Shown piece by piece: positions 1 through 8,584 of a DNA stretch of 19,766 nt. This DNA is from Chloroflexia bacterium (lineage in GTDB: Bacteria > Chloroflexota > Chloroflexia > Thermomicrobiales > UBA6265), in assembly GCA_013698495.1 (NCBI GenBank), contig JACCUV010000119.1, forward strand, positions 1 through 19,766, in the 5' to 3' direction. The position numbers and the translations under genes were made by a program. The notes below the pieces were generated by a model. The model did no database searches, was not told where the DNA came from, and saw only the letters and a list, made by a program, of their open reading frames with translations. Every line of letters starts with the position of its first letter. The stretch's first letter is position 1.

Positions 1-549
1 CACCGATACCCACTCGAGAAGCACCCGAACAGTCTCCGGCTCTGGTGTCGCGTTGAATATGACCCTCGCGCCTACCTCGCGTGCAGACGCAAACAGGGCG
101 AGGAGTGAACCGTGCGGGAGCTCATTCGTGGCCAAGACATGGGTAGGCAAAAGCGCCATGCACGCAGCTGCAGTGTGTGAACCTGGGACTGTCGTTGTTG
201 CCCCCGGAACATAGGCAATTCGATTCTCGCCACCATCCTCGACAAAAATCAGCGCCACCCCGGATGAAACCTGCTTCGACATCTGCACCCATTCCGTGCG
301 TACGCCATCTTCCGCCAAGTCGGCCACACGCGCCTTGCCGAAGTCATCGTCGCCGATGGCGCCCACCAGATGCGCATCGCCACCGGAGCGGGCAATGGCC
401 ATTGCCTGATTCCCGCCCTTGCCGCCACCGTGAATCGCAAACCCTGTCCCAGTGATCGTTTCGCCAGCTCCGGGCGCGCGTGACATCGTCGCGACTAAAT
501 CAGTGTTGATCGCGCCGGCCACCAGAATTGGCGCCTGTAGAATCGCCAT
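1..549 (-). CDS. Ribokinase-like PfkB-family sugar kinase, N-terminal part (runs off left edge)
   Basis: Reading the minus strand from ATG at 549 gives 183 uninterrupted codons to the window edge, so the C-terminal half, with the PfkB catalytic Asp, is not visible. The start MAILQAPILVAGAINTDLVA is followed by GGGKGGNQAMAIARSGGD, matching the ribokinase GGKGANQA substrate/lid segment, then VGAIGDDDFG and GGENRIAYVPGAT (family form GeN.I.v.pGAN). In this family the enzyme phosphorylates a sugar such as D-ribose with ATP in the cytoplasm; the substrate here cannot be told from the N-terminus. A strong GGAGGTGA lies 6 nt before the ATG and fixes the start. The gene begins 32 bp after the transglutaminase gene ends and shares its direction, so co-transcription is likely although no functional link is obvious. 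Family is confident; true ribokinase versus a related PfkB kinase is open. Confidence 0.85.
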   Translation of the reverse strand, partial: MAILQAPILVAGAINTDLVATMSRAPGAGETITGTGFAIHGGGKGGNQAMAIARSGGDAHLVGAIGDDDFGKARVADLAEDGVRTEWVQMSKQVSSGVALIFVEDGGENRIAYVPGATTTVPGSHTAAACMALLPTHVLATNELPHGSLLALFASAREVGARVIFNATPEPETVRVLLEWVSV

Positions 550-581
550 TGCCTGTCACCTCCATCGCGACGATGAGTGAG

Positions 582-3182
582 CTACCGACGCCACCGGATC
601 AACCAGCGCGGCAATTGTCGTTTGAGCGACGACCAGGCTTCTTCCGCCGCGCCCAGCCAACCCGATCCAGCACGATCGGGTCCGAATTGGTCCACCTCGT
701 AGGTCTTGACGATGCGTTCGACATGGTTGCGCGCCTGGGGCAGACGTACGGCAAATGCCCGACCGTACTCCTGGGGAGTAGCCGTTGCCGCGGGCGCTAC
801 GCCCAACCAGGTCCCGATGCGGCGTAGGCGCGTGTAGAGCGAACTGGAAGGCGCCATCCCGCGCAGTGGCACACTCCAGAAGAGCCATCCGGTCACCAGC
901 GCCGCGCCCAGCAGCAGTCCACCCGCGCCCATCGCCAACAACCAGCGCGGCATTCCACCGCCGCCTTCAGGCGTCGCTTGAGGTGGAGTAATCGACGCCG
1001 GCGTCTGGCCACCACCAGGTGTCGCGAGTAGAGAGGAGGGGGCTGGCGTCGGTGTCTCTTCCACCGCCAGCCCAGTCGGTTCGGTGTCGGGCAAATCGGC
1101 GCCGGCGTTGACGCCTTCCTCAATCAGCGGCTGCGACGATGTCGGCTCAAACGGTATCCATCCGTAGCCGGGGAAGTACACCTCGGTCCAGGCATGGGCA
1201 TTGGCCTGAAGGTAAAGATATCCGGCTCGGCTCTGGTCGTAGTCGCCAGGATAAAAGCCAACGGCCACACGCGCCGGCACACCGAGCGTTCGCAGCATCA
1301 CCGTCATCGCCGACGCCGAATATTCGCAATAGCCTCGTTGACGCTCGAAGAGGAGATAGTCGACGATGTCGGCGTCATCTGGCGGCGCATCCACGTTTTC
1401 ATCATAGGCGATCTCGGTTCGCAGGAACCGCTCGATCGCGCGCGCCTGTTCGTAAGGATTTCCCGAATCGGTCGTGATCGCGCGCGTGAGTTCGGTTGTG
1501 CGGAGTGTGATCGAATCCGGGAGCGAAAGGTAACGATCCGTCACCCACTCGGGGTAGTCCTCGCCCGCCTCCATCAGGTCGTCCGGTGTTGCCGTGGATC
1601 TCAACCCAACGACTCGATACGTGTCACCGGATATCGCGGAATCATCCGAAAACACGGCCTCGACATCGTCGTAAACTGGCGCCTGTCCCGAAACGATCAG
1701 CGTCTGCACCCTTCCCGCTTCATCCGCTGTCCAACTCACCTCAAGAAATCGGCCGCGCAACTGATCGCGTTCGAGTTCGATCTGCGCCTGCAGCTCCGCG
1801 TTTGACGATACTGGACTTCCATCCTGTACCTCCCCGGTGAGTTCGGCGCCGTGAAGCAGCACCGCGATGCTCTGGAGGTCGCGAGGCAGTCCCGATACAT
1901 CCTCACCACCGATGTCGTACTCAACACCATCCAGTTGAACCCAGGACATGCGAACCGACGTTTCCACGTTCGCCGAGAGATAGGTGTCAGCCGTCAATAC
2001 ACGATCGTCCATGGTGGCAAGCGGTGTGATTTCGATAGCCGAGCTTGTTCGAGCTTGTGTGACCTGGCTGGTCAATGGCGCCGGCTGGTTGGCCGCGAAG
2101 GTCATTTCCGGCGAGTAACGTTGACCCTTGTCGCCAACAGGGTTAAAGGTGTCTTCGGTCGTCGAGAACCAACCCCGCCCGGAGTAGCTGTCGTAGTGCT
2201 GCGCCGTGAGGTACGGCGCGTTATCGGCGAAGACCAGCACCTGGGGTTGATCGGTCAACTCGAGCGGACCGCCAACCGCGAACGAATCTCCAAAAGATGC
2301 GTAGCTTCCGCTCGTTTGAGACCGCAACGACGACTCGCCGCCGAGATCGCGCAACCATTGCGACGCATAATCCTGCGCGTTCAGGACGCTGGTGCTCACC
2401 TCGCCGACCAGAGGTTGAAGGGCGTCTTGCGAGAGCGTTGCCGGCGCCCGCCAACCGGCGCTCGTCGCGACAACGGCGACAACAATGCCGGAAAGAAGAA
2501 ACCCGCGGGTCACCCCCGCTGAACCGCGCATTCGATTGCGGCCCCATTCAAGTTGTCGGCAGTAGAGGTTGTGACGTGCAATCAGCACCAACGCGACGAG
2601 CGAAAACGCCGCCAGGTATTCCGTTTGCGGCGCCTCCGCATACCCCAGATTGACCAGGATCAGGAAACCCGGTGGAAACACCGCCGCCAGAATCCAGCCG
2701 CGCCGGAACAGCGACCACGCCGCCAGATACCCAACCAGCCACAAAATGATTCCCATCATCAGGGAGACCAGCAGAGCCTCCATTTCATCGTCGACCCGCT
2801 GACCCAGGTACCAGCGGAGTCCAACGGTTCCGATCTCGGCGCCACGCTCCCGGAGACCACCTTCCAGTTCGTCTGCCCGACTGGCGACGAGCGAAAAAGC
2901 CAGGCCGATGCCAAGCCCAATCGACACCATGTGCGCGACCGAGTCGAGCACTCGCAGCCGTGCGATCAGGCTGCCGAAGAGAGCGGCGAGAAATGCCATC
3001 ACGCTCACCGGAACCACGATCCGCGTCCAATCGGATGTCTGCACGCAGTACCCGGCGATCGTGACCAATGCAATGAGCAGTGCTGGCGTTAGCAAGCCCT
3101 CCGGAAACATCGGTCGAGTCAGGGTCCATCGGGGACGTTTGCGGCGGGCCAGGTGGGAGTGGGACGAAGTGGGTTCGCTCAT
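582..3182 (-). CDS. Membrane transglutaminase-like protein, TgpA type (DUF3488 / transglutaminase core / DUF4129)
   Basis: The 866-residue protein has about six hydrophobic segments between residues 25 and 210, a seventh near 230, a long outside domain, a C-terminal membrane segment (about 750-775) and a cytosolic tail with a DUF4129-like stretch (TPQEYGRAFAVRLP). The transglutaminase core has a catalytic Cys in RGYCEYSASAM (C619), a His in NAHAWTEVYFPGYGW (H663) and an acidic residue in WIPFEPT (E679). The third residue is Glu where the classical triad has Asp; to my knowledge FEPT also occurs in other TgpA-like proteins. A Pro/Thr/Ser-rich linker lies between the core and the last membrane segment. 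Function is inferred as protease-like or crosslinking activity on envelope proteins outside the membrane. It starts 9 bp after the DUF58 gene, completing the common MoxR-DUF58-TgpA set. Architecture is confident; substrate is unknown. Confidence 0.88.
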   Translation of the reverse strand: MSEPTSSHSHLARRKRPRWTLTRPMFPEGLLTPALLIALVTIAGYCVQTSDWTRIVVPVSVMAFLAALFGSLIARLRVLDSVAHMVSIGLGIGLAFSLVASRADELEGGLRERGAEIGTVGLRWYLGQRVDDEMEALLVSLMMGIILWLVGYLAAWSLFRRGWILAAVFPPGFLILVNLGYAEAPQTEYLAAFSLVALVLIARHNLYCRQLEWGRNRMRGSAGVTRGFLLSGIVVAVVATSAGWRAPATLSQDALQPLVGEVSTSVLNAQDYASQWLRDLGGESSLRSQTSGSYASFGDSFAVGGPLELTDQPQVLVFADNAPYLTAQHYDSYSGRGWFSTTEDTFNPVGDKGQRYSPEMTFAANQPAPLTSQVTQARTSSAIEITPLATMDDRVLTADTYLSANVETSVRMSWVQLDGVEYDIGGEDVSGLPRDLQSIAVLLHGAELTGEVQDGSPVSSNAELQAQIELERDQLRGRFLEVSWTADEAGRVQTLIVSGQAPVYDDVEAVFSDDSAISGDTYRVVGLRSTATPDDLMEAGEDYPEWVTDRYLSLPDSITLRTTELTRAITTDSGNPYEQARAIERFLRTEIAYDENVDAPPDDADIVDYLLFERQRGYCEYSASAMTVMLRTLGVPARVAVGFYPGDYDQSRAGYLYLQANAHAWTEVYFPGYGWIPFEPTSSQPLIEEGVNAGADLPDTEPTGLAVEETPTPAPSSLLATPGGGQTPASITPPQATPEGGGGMPRWLLAMGAGGLLLGAALVTGWLFWSVPLRGMAPSSSLYTRLRRIGTWLGVAPAATATPQEYGRAFAVRLPQARNHVERIVKTYEVDQFGPDRAGSGWLGAAEEAWSSLKRQLPRWLIRWRR

Positions 3183-3191
3183 GCTTTCAGT

Positions 3192-4418
3192 TTACGTCAC
3201 ATGGCGCGGCGCGGTTCGCTCCAGATTGACCATGCGTTCGCCCGGCGAAAGCTGGGTGACGGTGACGTGAGCCATTGCGAGGGCCTCGATCAGGGCCGTC
3301 ACATCCGCCGTGTCGTAGCGCGACGTGTCGGCGATCAACACCGCCGTGACGGGAACCTGGCGTTGGACCAGTGAACGAGCCGCCGGCGCCCAATCGCGTG
3401 AGAGCCCGGACGTGACGACAATGAGTCCGCTATTTCGTGAAAAGCGACGCGATTCAGACTGGATCGCTTCGAACAACGGTCTGTGTCCAAACGTCGTGGC
3501 CACCGCCAACGTTTCGAAGATGCGAAACCATTGCCGCTGGGAGCCATCTGCATCGAGCCGGATCGGCATCGACCGATTCGCAATGAGCCCCACCTTGCGA
3601 CCATCGTTGAGGCATCGCTCAGCCAGCGACCCGGCCACGGCAATCGCATACTCAACCGCCTCGTCGAACGACGGACCGCCAGTCCGAGTGGGTTCGTCGC
3701 GGCGAGGCGCCTCGGGTTCGTTGAGATCGAGCATAATCCAGACGTCGGATGTAGGCTCTGGATCGAACTCCTTCACCATCATCCGCCCCAGTCGTGCCGT
3801 GGCGTTCCACGAAATCCGATTGAGCGGGTCGCCGGCTCCGTACTCGCGAATCCCCGAGATCGCTTGGGCCGCAACCGATGCATTTGCATTGGCCACCCGG
3901 CCACCGGACATATGTGCCAATGGCACTGGAACGTCCGAAACATCGACACTCGGCGGATAGACGATCAATTCATGCGTTGCGGGAATCAGCCGACGGTCTT
4001 CAAACAGACCCAGCGGGTCGCCTGAAGATATCGACACCGGCCCCAAACGATACCGGCCCCGGCGTTCGCACCGCGTCGTCGCCATCCACGAAGCCGAACC
4101 TCGACTGCCTAAATGCACGACTTGCCCCGCCTGGTGGCCGGGAAGCGACGAAAGGTCGCGCACCTCGACCCACAATTTCGGCAGCAAGGCGAGATTGTTG
4201 AGTGATAGTTCTTCCGATATCCATTCACCTGCGCGTACGCGATCCATCGACAACGACCGGGTCAATCCCAGGCGCTGGAGACTGAATCTCTTCCAGACCC
4301 AGCAGATGAAAAGCACAAGCACGAGCGTAACGATGAGGCGATCGGGTGTTGACCAATCGTTCACGATCGCGATCGCAAATAGAATGGCGGTGATCGCGCC
4401 GAGCTTGACAGCGCCCAA
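3192..4418 (-). CDS. DUF58 domain protein (MoxR-associated)
   Basis: The 408-residue protein starts with two hydrophobic segments (about residues 4-18 and 28-43), as usual for DUF58 proteins, which are anchored by N-terminal helices. A beta-rich middle part contains CERRGRYRLGPVSISSGDPLGLFE, the most typical DUF58 stretch, and later SGIREYGAGDPLNRISWNATARLG, the conserved signature that gives the family its name. The C-terminal half resembles a von Willebrand A fold (VWIMLDLNEPEA, then GLIVVTSGLSRDW), but the metal-site DxSxS motif is not intact, so metal binding is doubtful. It begins 3 bp after the moxR-like stop and ends 9 bp before the transglutaminase gene. Known context suggests that it works with the MoxR ATPase as an adaptor or client; its biochemical function is not established. 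Confidence 0.88.
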   Translation of the reverse strand: MGAVKLGAITAILFAIAIVNDWSTPDRLIVTLVLVLFICWVWKRFSLQRLGLTRSLSMDRVRAGEWISEELSLNNLALLPKLWVEVRDLSSLPGHQAGQVVHLGSRGSASWMATTRCERRGRYRLGPVSISSGDPLGLFEDRRLIPATHELIVYPPSVDVSDVPVPLAHMSGGRVANANASVAAQAISGIREYGAGDPLNRISWNATARLGRMMVKEFDPEPTSDVWIMLDLNEPEAPRRDEPTRTGGPSFDEAVEYAIAVAGSLAERCLNDGRKVGLIANRSMPIRLDADGSQRQWFRIFETLAVATTFGHRPLFEAIQSESRRFSRNSGLIVVTSGLSRDWAPAARSLVQRQVPVTAVLIADTSRYDTADVTALIEALAMAHVTVTQLSPGERMVNLERTAPRHVT

Positions 4419-4421
4419 TGG

Positions 4422-5417
4422 TCAGGTCCGCGCCAGTTGCCGTTGGGACTGCCTTGAGTCCTGCTCGGCCGGATTTGCGCCAGGCACCGGCAGCGTGGAG
4501 AGCAGGTCGCGAACCACCTGCCGACTGTCGACTCCGCGCATCCGGGCAGCGGGATTGACGATGATGCGATGGGCGAGCGTCGGTTCGGCCAGGTGTTTGA
4601 CATCGTCTGGCGTCACAAACTCGCGACCCCGGATTCCGGCCCAGGCGCGAACCGCGTTAAACATCGCCAGCGAACCTCGTGGGCTGGCCCCGAGAAAGAC
4701 ATCGTCGTGATGTCTCGTCGCCTCGACGAGGGTGACGATATACTCCCGAACCGACAATGCGACATGGATCGCCTTGATCCCTTCTTGCGCCTGAATCAGC
4801 TCTTGAACCGATACGACCTGGGTCAGCGTCTCTAACGGGTGCCGCAGGTGCTGGCGGTCGAGCATTTCCAGCTCGCCTTGTCGACCTGGATACCCGAGCG
4901 AAATTCGCAGCAGGAAACGGTCGAGTTGGGCCTCAGGCAAGGGAAACGTGCCTTCATAGTCGATCGGGTTTTCGGTGGCGAGGACGACGAATGGATGTGG
5001 AAGTGGATGGGTCACGCCATCGATCGTGATTTGCGCCTCCTCCATCGCCTCGAGCAGGGCAGCCTGCGTTTTGGGCGTTGCTCGATTGATTTCGTCGGCA
5101 AGCACCATTTGGGCGACGATTGGACCGGGTCGAAACTCGAACGTCGAGCGCTGCTGGTTAAAGACATTGACGCCGGTGACATCGCTGGGCAGCAAGTCGG
5201 GAGTGAACTGAATACGCTTGAAGGTGCTGCCAATGCTTCGAGCGACCGCCTTGGTCAGGACCGTTTTTCCGACTCCGGGAACGTCTTCGATCAGCACATG
5301 TCCGCGGCACAGGAGCGCGACGAGCACCAGTTCGACTTCGCGACGCTTGCCGATTATCACTCGCTCGACATTGTCCGTCGTCGTTTGGACCAGATGGCGA
5401 ATGTGGTCTGAGTCCAT
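4422..5417 (-). CDS. MoxR-family AAA+ ATPase
   Basis: The 331-residue protein is of standard MoxR length. It has Walker A in EDVPGVGKTVLTKAVA (about residues 39-54), Walker B in MVLADEINRATPKTQAALLEAMEE (about 107-130), sensor 1 in VLATENPID and the arginine-rich RFLLRISLGYPGR segment after it. The C-terminal lid carries GASPRGSLAMFNAVRAWA, typical of the family. MoxR ATPases are thought to act as ATP-driven chaperones in maturing protein complexes, usually beside DUF58 or VWA proteins as here. It is the first gene of the minus-strand operon. The start at 5417 is preceded by AAGGAG with a 12-nt spacer, slightly long but the best available. It diverges from polA. Family assignment is very secure; target complex unknown. 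Confidence 0.93.
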   Translation of the reverse strand: MDSDHIRHLVQTTTDNVERVIIGKRREVELVLVALLCRGHVLIEDVPGVGKTVLTKAVARSIGSTFKRIQFTPDLLPSDVTGVNVFNQQRSTFEFRPGPIVAQMVLADEINRATPKTQAALLEAMEEAQITIDGVTHPLPHPFVVLATENPIDYEGTFPLPEAQLDRFLLRISLGYPGRQGELEMLDRQHLRHPLETLTQVVSVQELIQAQEGIKAIHVALSVREYIVTLVEATRHHDDVFLGASPRGSLAMFNAVRAWAGIRGREFVTPDDVKHLAEPTLAHRIIVNPAARMRGVDSRQVVRDLLSTLPVPGANPAEQDSRQSQRQLART

Positions 5418-5604
5418 TGGTCAGGACAACTCCTTGCAACCGCGCGCGTGACGTCAATTCTCGTTGGTCGAAGGTAGTGGTCGCATGCTCACGATACGTC
5501 AACCAGGAAGAAGTATAGCCAACTTTGGATCGACCCCTTCACCGCCGCTGAAACCTGTACTATTGCCCGCAGTCGATACCGATGACCCGATCCAGGAGCG
5601 ACTC
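5418..5604. promoter_or_regulatory. Divergent intergenic region between the moxR-like gene and polA
   Basis: This 187-bp gap must hold the promoters of both the minus-strand operon and polA. On the minus strand a good -10-like TATACT lies at 5517-5512, and separately a TTGACG hexamer at 5502-5497, but neither has a convincing partner at 16-18 nt. On the plus strand TACTAT at 5558-5563 could be a -10 box for polA, about 40 nt before the GTG start, without a recognisable -35. The polA ribosome site is AGGAG at 5594-5598, 6 nt before the GTG. The promoter assignments are weak. Confidence 0.35.
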
Positions 5605-8367
5605 GTGACGACGGCGACTTCGAAAACAAAGGAAACGATCGTTCTCGTCGACGGCTACGGCCTGATCTTTCGAGCCTATTTCGCGCTGCCAGCCACAATG
5701 TCCACAACCACTGGCGAGCAAACCAATGCCGTCTACGGTTTCACTTCCATGCTGCTCGACGTCCTCAAGACACGTCAGCCCGATTATGTCGTGATTGCCC
5801 TGGAAAGCGGCCGGACGTTTCGCCATGAGATATTCGAAGAGTACAAGGGCACGCGCACCGAAATGCCCGAGGACTTGCGCGAGCAGATCGGACGCGTGCA
5901 ACAACTGATCGCCACCCTCGGCATCCCCGTCAAGCAGGTTGAGCGCTACGAAGCGGATGATGTTATCGGCAGCCTCTCGCGAACGCTTGCCGACGATGGC
6001 TACCGCGTGATCGTCGTCACCGGCGATTCCGATTTGCTCCAGCTTGTCGACGACAACATCCTCGTCGTCCTGCCGGGCGCCCGCCGGTTTGGCGATGTTC
6101 GCGAGTTCGACAACGCGGCGGTGTTCGAACGCTATGGCTTTGGGCCGGAGTTCGTCCCGGATTACAAGGCGCTGGTCGGGGATACGTCGGACAACATCCC
6201 TGGCGTGCCCGGAATCGGAGACAAGACCGCCAAGGCGTTGATTGCGACCTACGGATCGCTCGAAAGCATCATTGAGCACCGCGACGAGGTCACACCGACA
6301 CGCGCCCGCAATGCCCTGATCGAGCATGGCGAACACGCTCCGAAAAGCAAACACCTGGCAACTATCGTGCGTGACCTGGAGATTGACCTCGATCTCGAAG
6401 AGGCGCGGGTTGGCCGTTACGATCGGGACGAGGTTGCCGAACTCTTCCGGGAGCTTGAATTCCGATCGTTCCTGAACAAACTTCCCGATCCTCTGGAGAC
6501 GCCGAGGCGGCACAAAGTGGCAGAGCATGAACCCCGCCCGGAGTCGATCCAAACAATCGTCGATTCGGTCGAGAAACTCGATCGCTTGATCGATCACATC
6601 CGGGAAACCCGGACCATTGCGGTGGACGTCGAAACGACGTCGACCGATCCGATTCGCGCGACGCTTGTGGGCATCGCGATCGCGGTGAGCGACCATGAGT
6701 CGTTCTACGTTCCTGTCGGGCACAACGAAGGGTCACAACTCGACGCAGACGATGTTCGCGAGCGCCTCGATCCCGTGATCTCTGACCCTGATATCAAGGT
6801 CTACACCCATCACGGCAAGTACGACTTTCATGTGCTCACGCGCCATGGATATTCTGCTCGCCAAATCACGTTCGACACGATGATCGCCGCCTACATCCTC
6901 GGCGACTCATCGATTCGGCTCAAAGACCTCGCGTTCACCCGTCTTGGTATCGAAATGACCGAAATCAGCGATCTGATCGGCGTCGGCAAGAACCAGGCCA
7001 AGATGGATACAGTGTCGATCGAGCTCGCCGCGCCGTATGCCTGTGGCGATGTCGAATCCACGTTTGGTCTCGTCGCTCCGCTCAAGGCGCAAATTGTCGA
7101 GCGCGATCAATTGGAGCTTCTCGAATCGATCGAGTTCCCACTGATCGCCGTGCTGATCCGCATGGAGCGAGCTGGCGTTGCAATCGATTCCGATGAACTC
7201 TCGGAATTTTCGAAGGAGCTCGGCTCACGGATTGATGCGATCAAGAAAGACGTCAATGACATCGCGGGAACAGCACTCAATCTGGGTTCCAACAAGCAAC
7301 TCGCCACGCTTCTGTTCGAGACTTTGGGGTTGCAGTCCGGCCGCCGTACGAAGACCGGTTACTCCGTGGATTCCGACGTTCTCGAAGGTTTGCGCGACGA
7401 ACACCCCCTGGCGCCATTGATTCTGGAGTATCGGACGCTTTCCAAGCTCAAATCCACCTATGTCGATGCTCTTCCCCTTGAAGTCAACCCGGAAACCGGA
7501 CGCGTCCACACGTCGTTCAACCAAACCATCGCGGCTACTGGCCGGTTGTCGTCCGTCAACCCCAATCTCCAGAACATTCCGATCCGCACCGAAATCGGAC
7601 GTCGCGTGCGACGGGCGTTCGTCGCCGATCATCGACCCGACTTGGGTCTGTACGACGATGCCGTGCTGCTCGCCGCCGACTATTCGCAAATGGAACTTCG
7701 GATCCTCGCCCACATCACCGAAGAACCGTTCCTGATCGACGCGTTCACGTCCGGCGAGGACATTCACCAAGCCACCGCCGCGCTCGTCAGCGGAGTGAAG
7801 CCGGAAGATGTCACGCCCGACCAACGGCGCATTGCGAAGACGGTCAATTTCGGTGTTCTCTACGGGATGCAGGCATTTGGGTTGTCGCGCGATACCGGCA
7901 TGTCGCGAGCCGACGCTCAGGCATTTATCGACGCCTATTGGGAGCGCTTGCCACGAGTCAAGAAGTTTTTCGACAAGGTGATTGGCGATGGTGTCCGCGA
8001 CGGATATGTAAGCACCATGCGCGGTCGTCGCCGCTACCTCCCCGAACTGACTTCGTCGAATGGGGCGCGACGCCAAGGCGCCCAGCGCATGGCCATGAAC
8101 ATGCCGATTCAAGGCGCCCAGGCCGATATCGTCAAGCAAGCCATGCTCAATCTCGAGCACGAGATTGTGGAGCGAGGCCTGGCCGCGACCATGATCCTCC
8201 AGGTCCACGACGAACTTGTGCTCGAGGTGTCAGAGGACGGGTTGGAGAGTGCGGCGAAAGTTGTCAAGAACACAATGGAAACTGCCTTCACCCTCACCGT
8301 GCCTACCATCGTCGAACTCAGGACCGGGCCGAATTGGGACAACATGCAAGACTACGCCATCTCGTAG
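5605..8367 (+). CDS. polA: DNA polymerase I with 5'-nuclease and proofreading domains
   Basis: The 920-residue protein does gap filling, primer removal and repair synthesis. The 5'-nuclease domain (about 1-290) has VLVDGYGLIFRAYF, EADDVIGSL, VTGDSDLLQLV and the helix-hairpin-helix DTSDNIPGVPGIGDKTAKAL. The 3'-5' exonuclease (about 320-500) keeps its catalytic set: D341 and E343 in VDVETTS, D407 in GKYDFHVL, Y478 and D482 in YACGDVES, so proofreading should be active. The polymerase has motif A DYSQMELRILAH (D692), motif B RRIAKTVNFGVLYGMQAFGL with Phe at the dideoxy-discriminating position, and motif C LQVHDELVLEV (D869, E870). I chose GTG at 5605 because AGGAG sits 6 nt upstream and homology begins there; the frame is open back to 5464 but that extension is unlike any PolA. 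It diverges from the moxR operon. Confidence 0.95.
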   Translation: MTTATSKTKETIVLVDGYGLIFRAYFALPATMSTTTGEQTNAVYGFTSMLLDVLKTRQPDYVVIALESGRTFRHEIFEEYKGTRTEMPEDLREQIGRVQQLIATLGIPVKQVERYEADDVIGSLSRTLADDGYRVIVVTGDSDLLQLVDDNILVVLPGARRFGDVREFDNAAVFERYGFGPEFVPDYKALVGDTSDNIPGVPGIGDKTAKALIATYGSLESIIEHRDEVTPTRARNALIEHGEHAPKSKHLATIVRDLEIDLDLEEARVGRYDRDEVAELFRELEFRSFLNKLPDPLETPRRHKVAEHEPRPESIQTIVDSVEKLDRLIDHIRETRTIAVDVETTSTDPIRATLVGIAIAVSDHESFYVPVGHNEGSQLDADDVRERLDPVISDPDIKVYTHHGKYDFHVLTRHGYSARQITFDTMIAAYILGDSSIRLKDLAFTRLGIEMTEISDLIGVGKNQAKMDTVSIELAAPYACGDVESTFGLVAPLKAQIVERDQLELLESIEFPLIAVLIRMERAGVAIDSDELSEFSKELGSRIDAIKKDVNDIAGTALNLGSNKQLATLLFETLGLQSGRRTKTGYSVDSDVLEGLRDEHPLAPLILEYRTLSKLKSTYVDALPLEVNPETGRVHTSFNQTIAATGRLSSVNPNLQNIPIRTEIGRRVRRAFVADHRPDLGLYDDAVLLAADYSQMELRILAHITEEPFLIDAFTSGEDIHQATAALVSGVKPEDVTPDQRRIAKTVNFGVLYGMQAFGLSRDTGMSRADAQAFIDAYWERLPRVKKFFDKVIGDGVRDGYVSTMRGRRRYLPELTSSNGARRQGAQRMAMNMPIQGAQADIVKQAMLNLEHEIVERGLAATMILQVHDELVLEVSEDGLESAAKVVKNTMETAFTLTVPTIVELRTGPNWDNMQDYAIS

Positions 8368-8431
8368 GGGAGGACTATCGGGCCATGAACCTCAACTGGA
8401 CTTCCCGGATCTGGCCCGTGTATGTCCTCCC
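8368..8431 (+). terminator. Large two-part stem-loop immediately after polA (terminator or processing hairpin)
   Basis: GGGAGGAC (8368-8375) pairs perfectly with GTCCTCCC (8424-8431), and inside it CGGGCCA (8379-8385) pairs with TGGCCCG (8412-8418). The two stems are separated by a small internal loop (TAT opposite TGTAT), and the apical loop is 26 nt. The hairpin starts at the base after the polA stop codon. No T tract follows, so it is not a classical intrinsic terminator; it may stabilise the 3' end, slow polymerase, or control the small reading frame at 8385. Confidence 0.45.
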
Positions 8432-8498
8432 GCCTGATCATCTAACCACATCGGATCGACTCACACCAAAATTTGAATCGCACCCCGATGAGTGGTAG
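8385..8498 (+). CDS. Candidate 37-residue small ORF downstream of polA
   Basis: ATG at 8385 opens a frame of 37 codons ending TAG at 8498, beginning MNLNWTSRIWPV and ending FESHPDEW. A good ribosome site, GGGAGGA (8368-8374), lies 10 nt upstream, right after the polA stop, so translation by reinitiation is possible. I recognise no family, and it has no membrane segment or cysteine motif. Its ribosome site and the A of its start codon are paired in the stem-loop at 8368-8431. It could simply be chance reading of hairpin sequence; the coding call is weak. Confidence 0.2.
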   Translation: MNLNWTSRIWPVYVLPPDHLTTSDRLTPKFESHPDEW

Positions 8499-8516
8499 TC
8501 GCATACCCGTCCCGAG

Positions 8517-8544
8517 TACAATGAAACAACCGCTCCGCGAGCGG
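8517..8544 (+). promoter_or_regulatory. Possible -10 box and leader hairpin of the FmdB-type gene
   Basis: TACAAT (8517-8522) is a good -10 hexamer, although no clear -35 is found 16-18 nt upstream. About 8 nt later a compact hairpin, CCGCTC / CGC loop / GAGCGG (8530-8544), would sit near the transcript 5' end. The ribosome site AGGAG (8570-8574) lies 10 nt before the GTG at 8585. The hairpin has no T tract and may stabilise the 5' end. Confidence 0.35.
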
Positions 8545-8584
8545 CAAATTTGTGTGTCCAATAATGCTCAGGAGAATTGCGTTC

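Noticed and set aside
1851..2522. Plus-strand open frame (223 codons) inside the transglutaminase gene
   Set aside because: Opposite a clearly coding frame; Arg-rich shadow with no ribosome site.
5464..5604. N-terminal extension of polA by 47 codons
   Set aside because: The extension is unlike PolA, has no ribosome site and occupies the divergent promoter region; GTG at 5605 has AGGAG at ideal spacing.
5560..6723. Long minus-strand open frame (387 codons) opposite the first third of polA
   Set aside because: It lies entirely antisense to well-conserved polA domains; the product shows no domain, and such frames are a by-product of GC-rich codon usage.
7225..8208. Minus-strand open frame (327 codons) opposite the polymerase domain of polA
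   Set aside because: Antisense to motifs A, B and C of polA, with no recognisable protein features or ribosome site.
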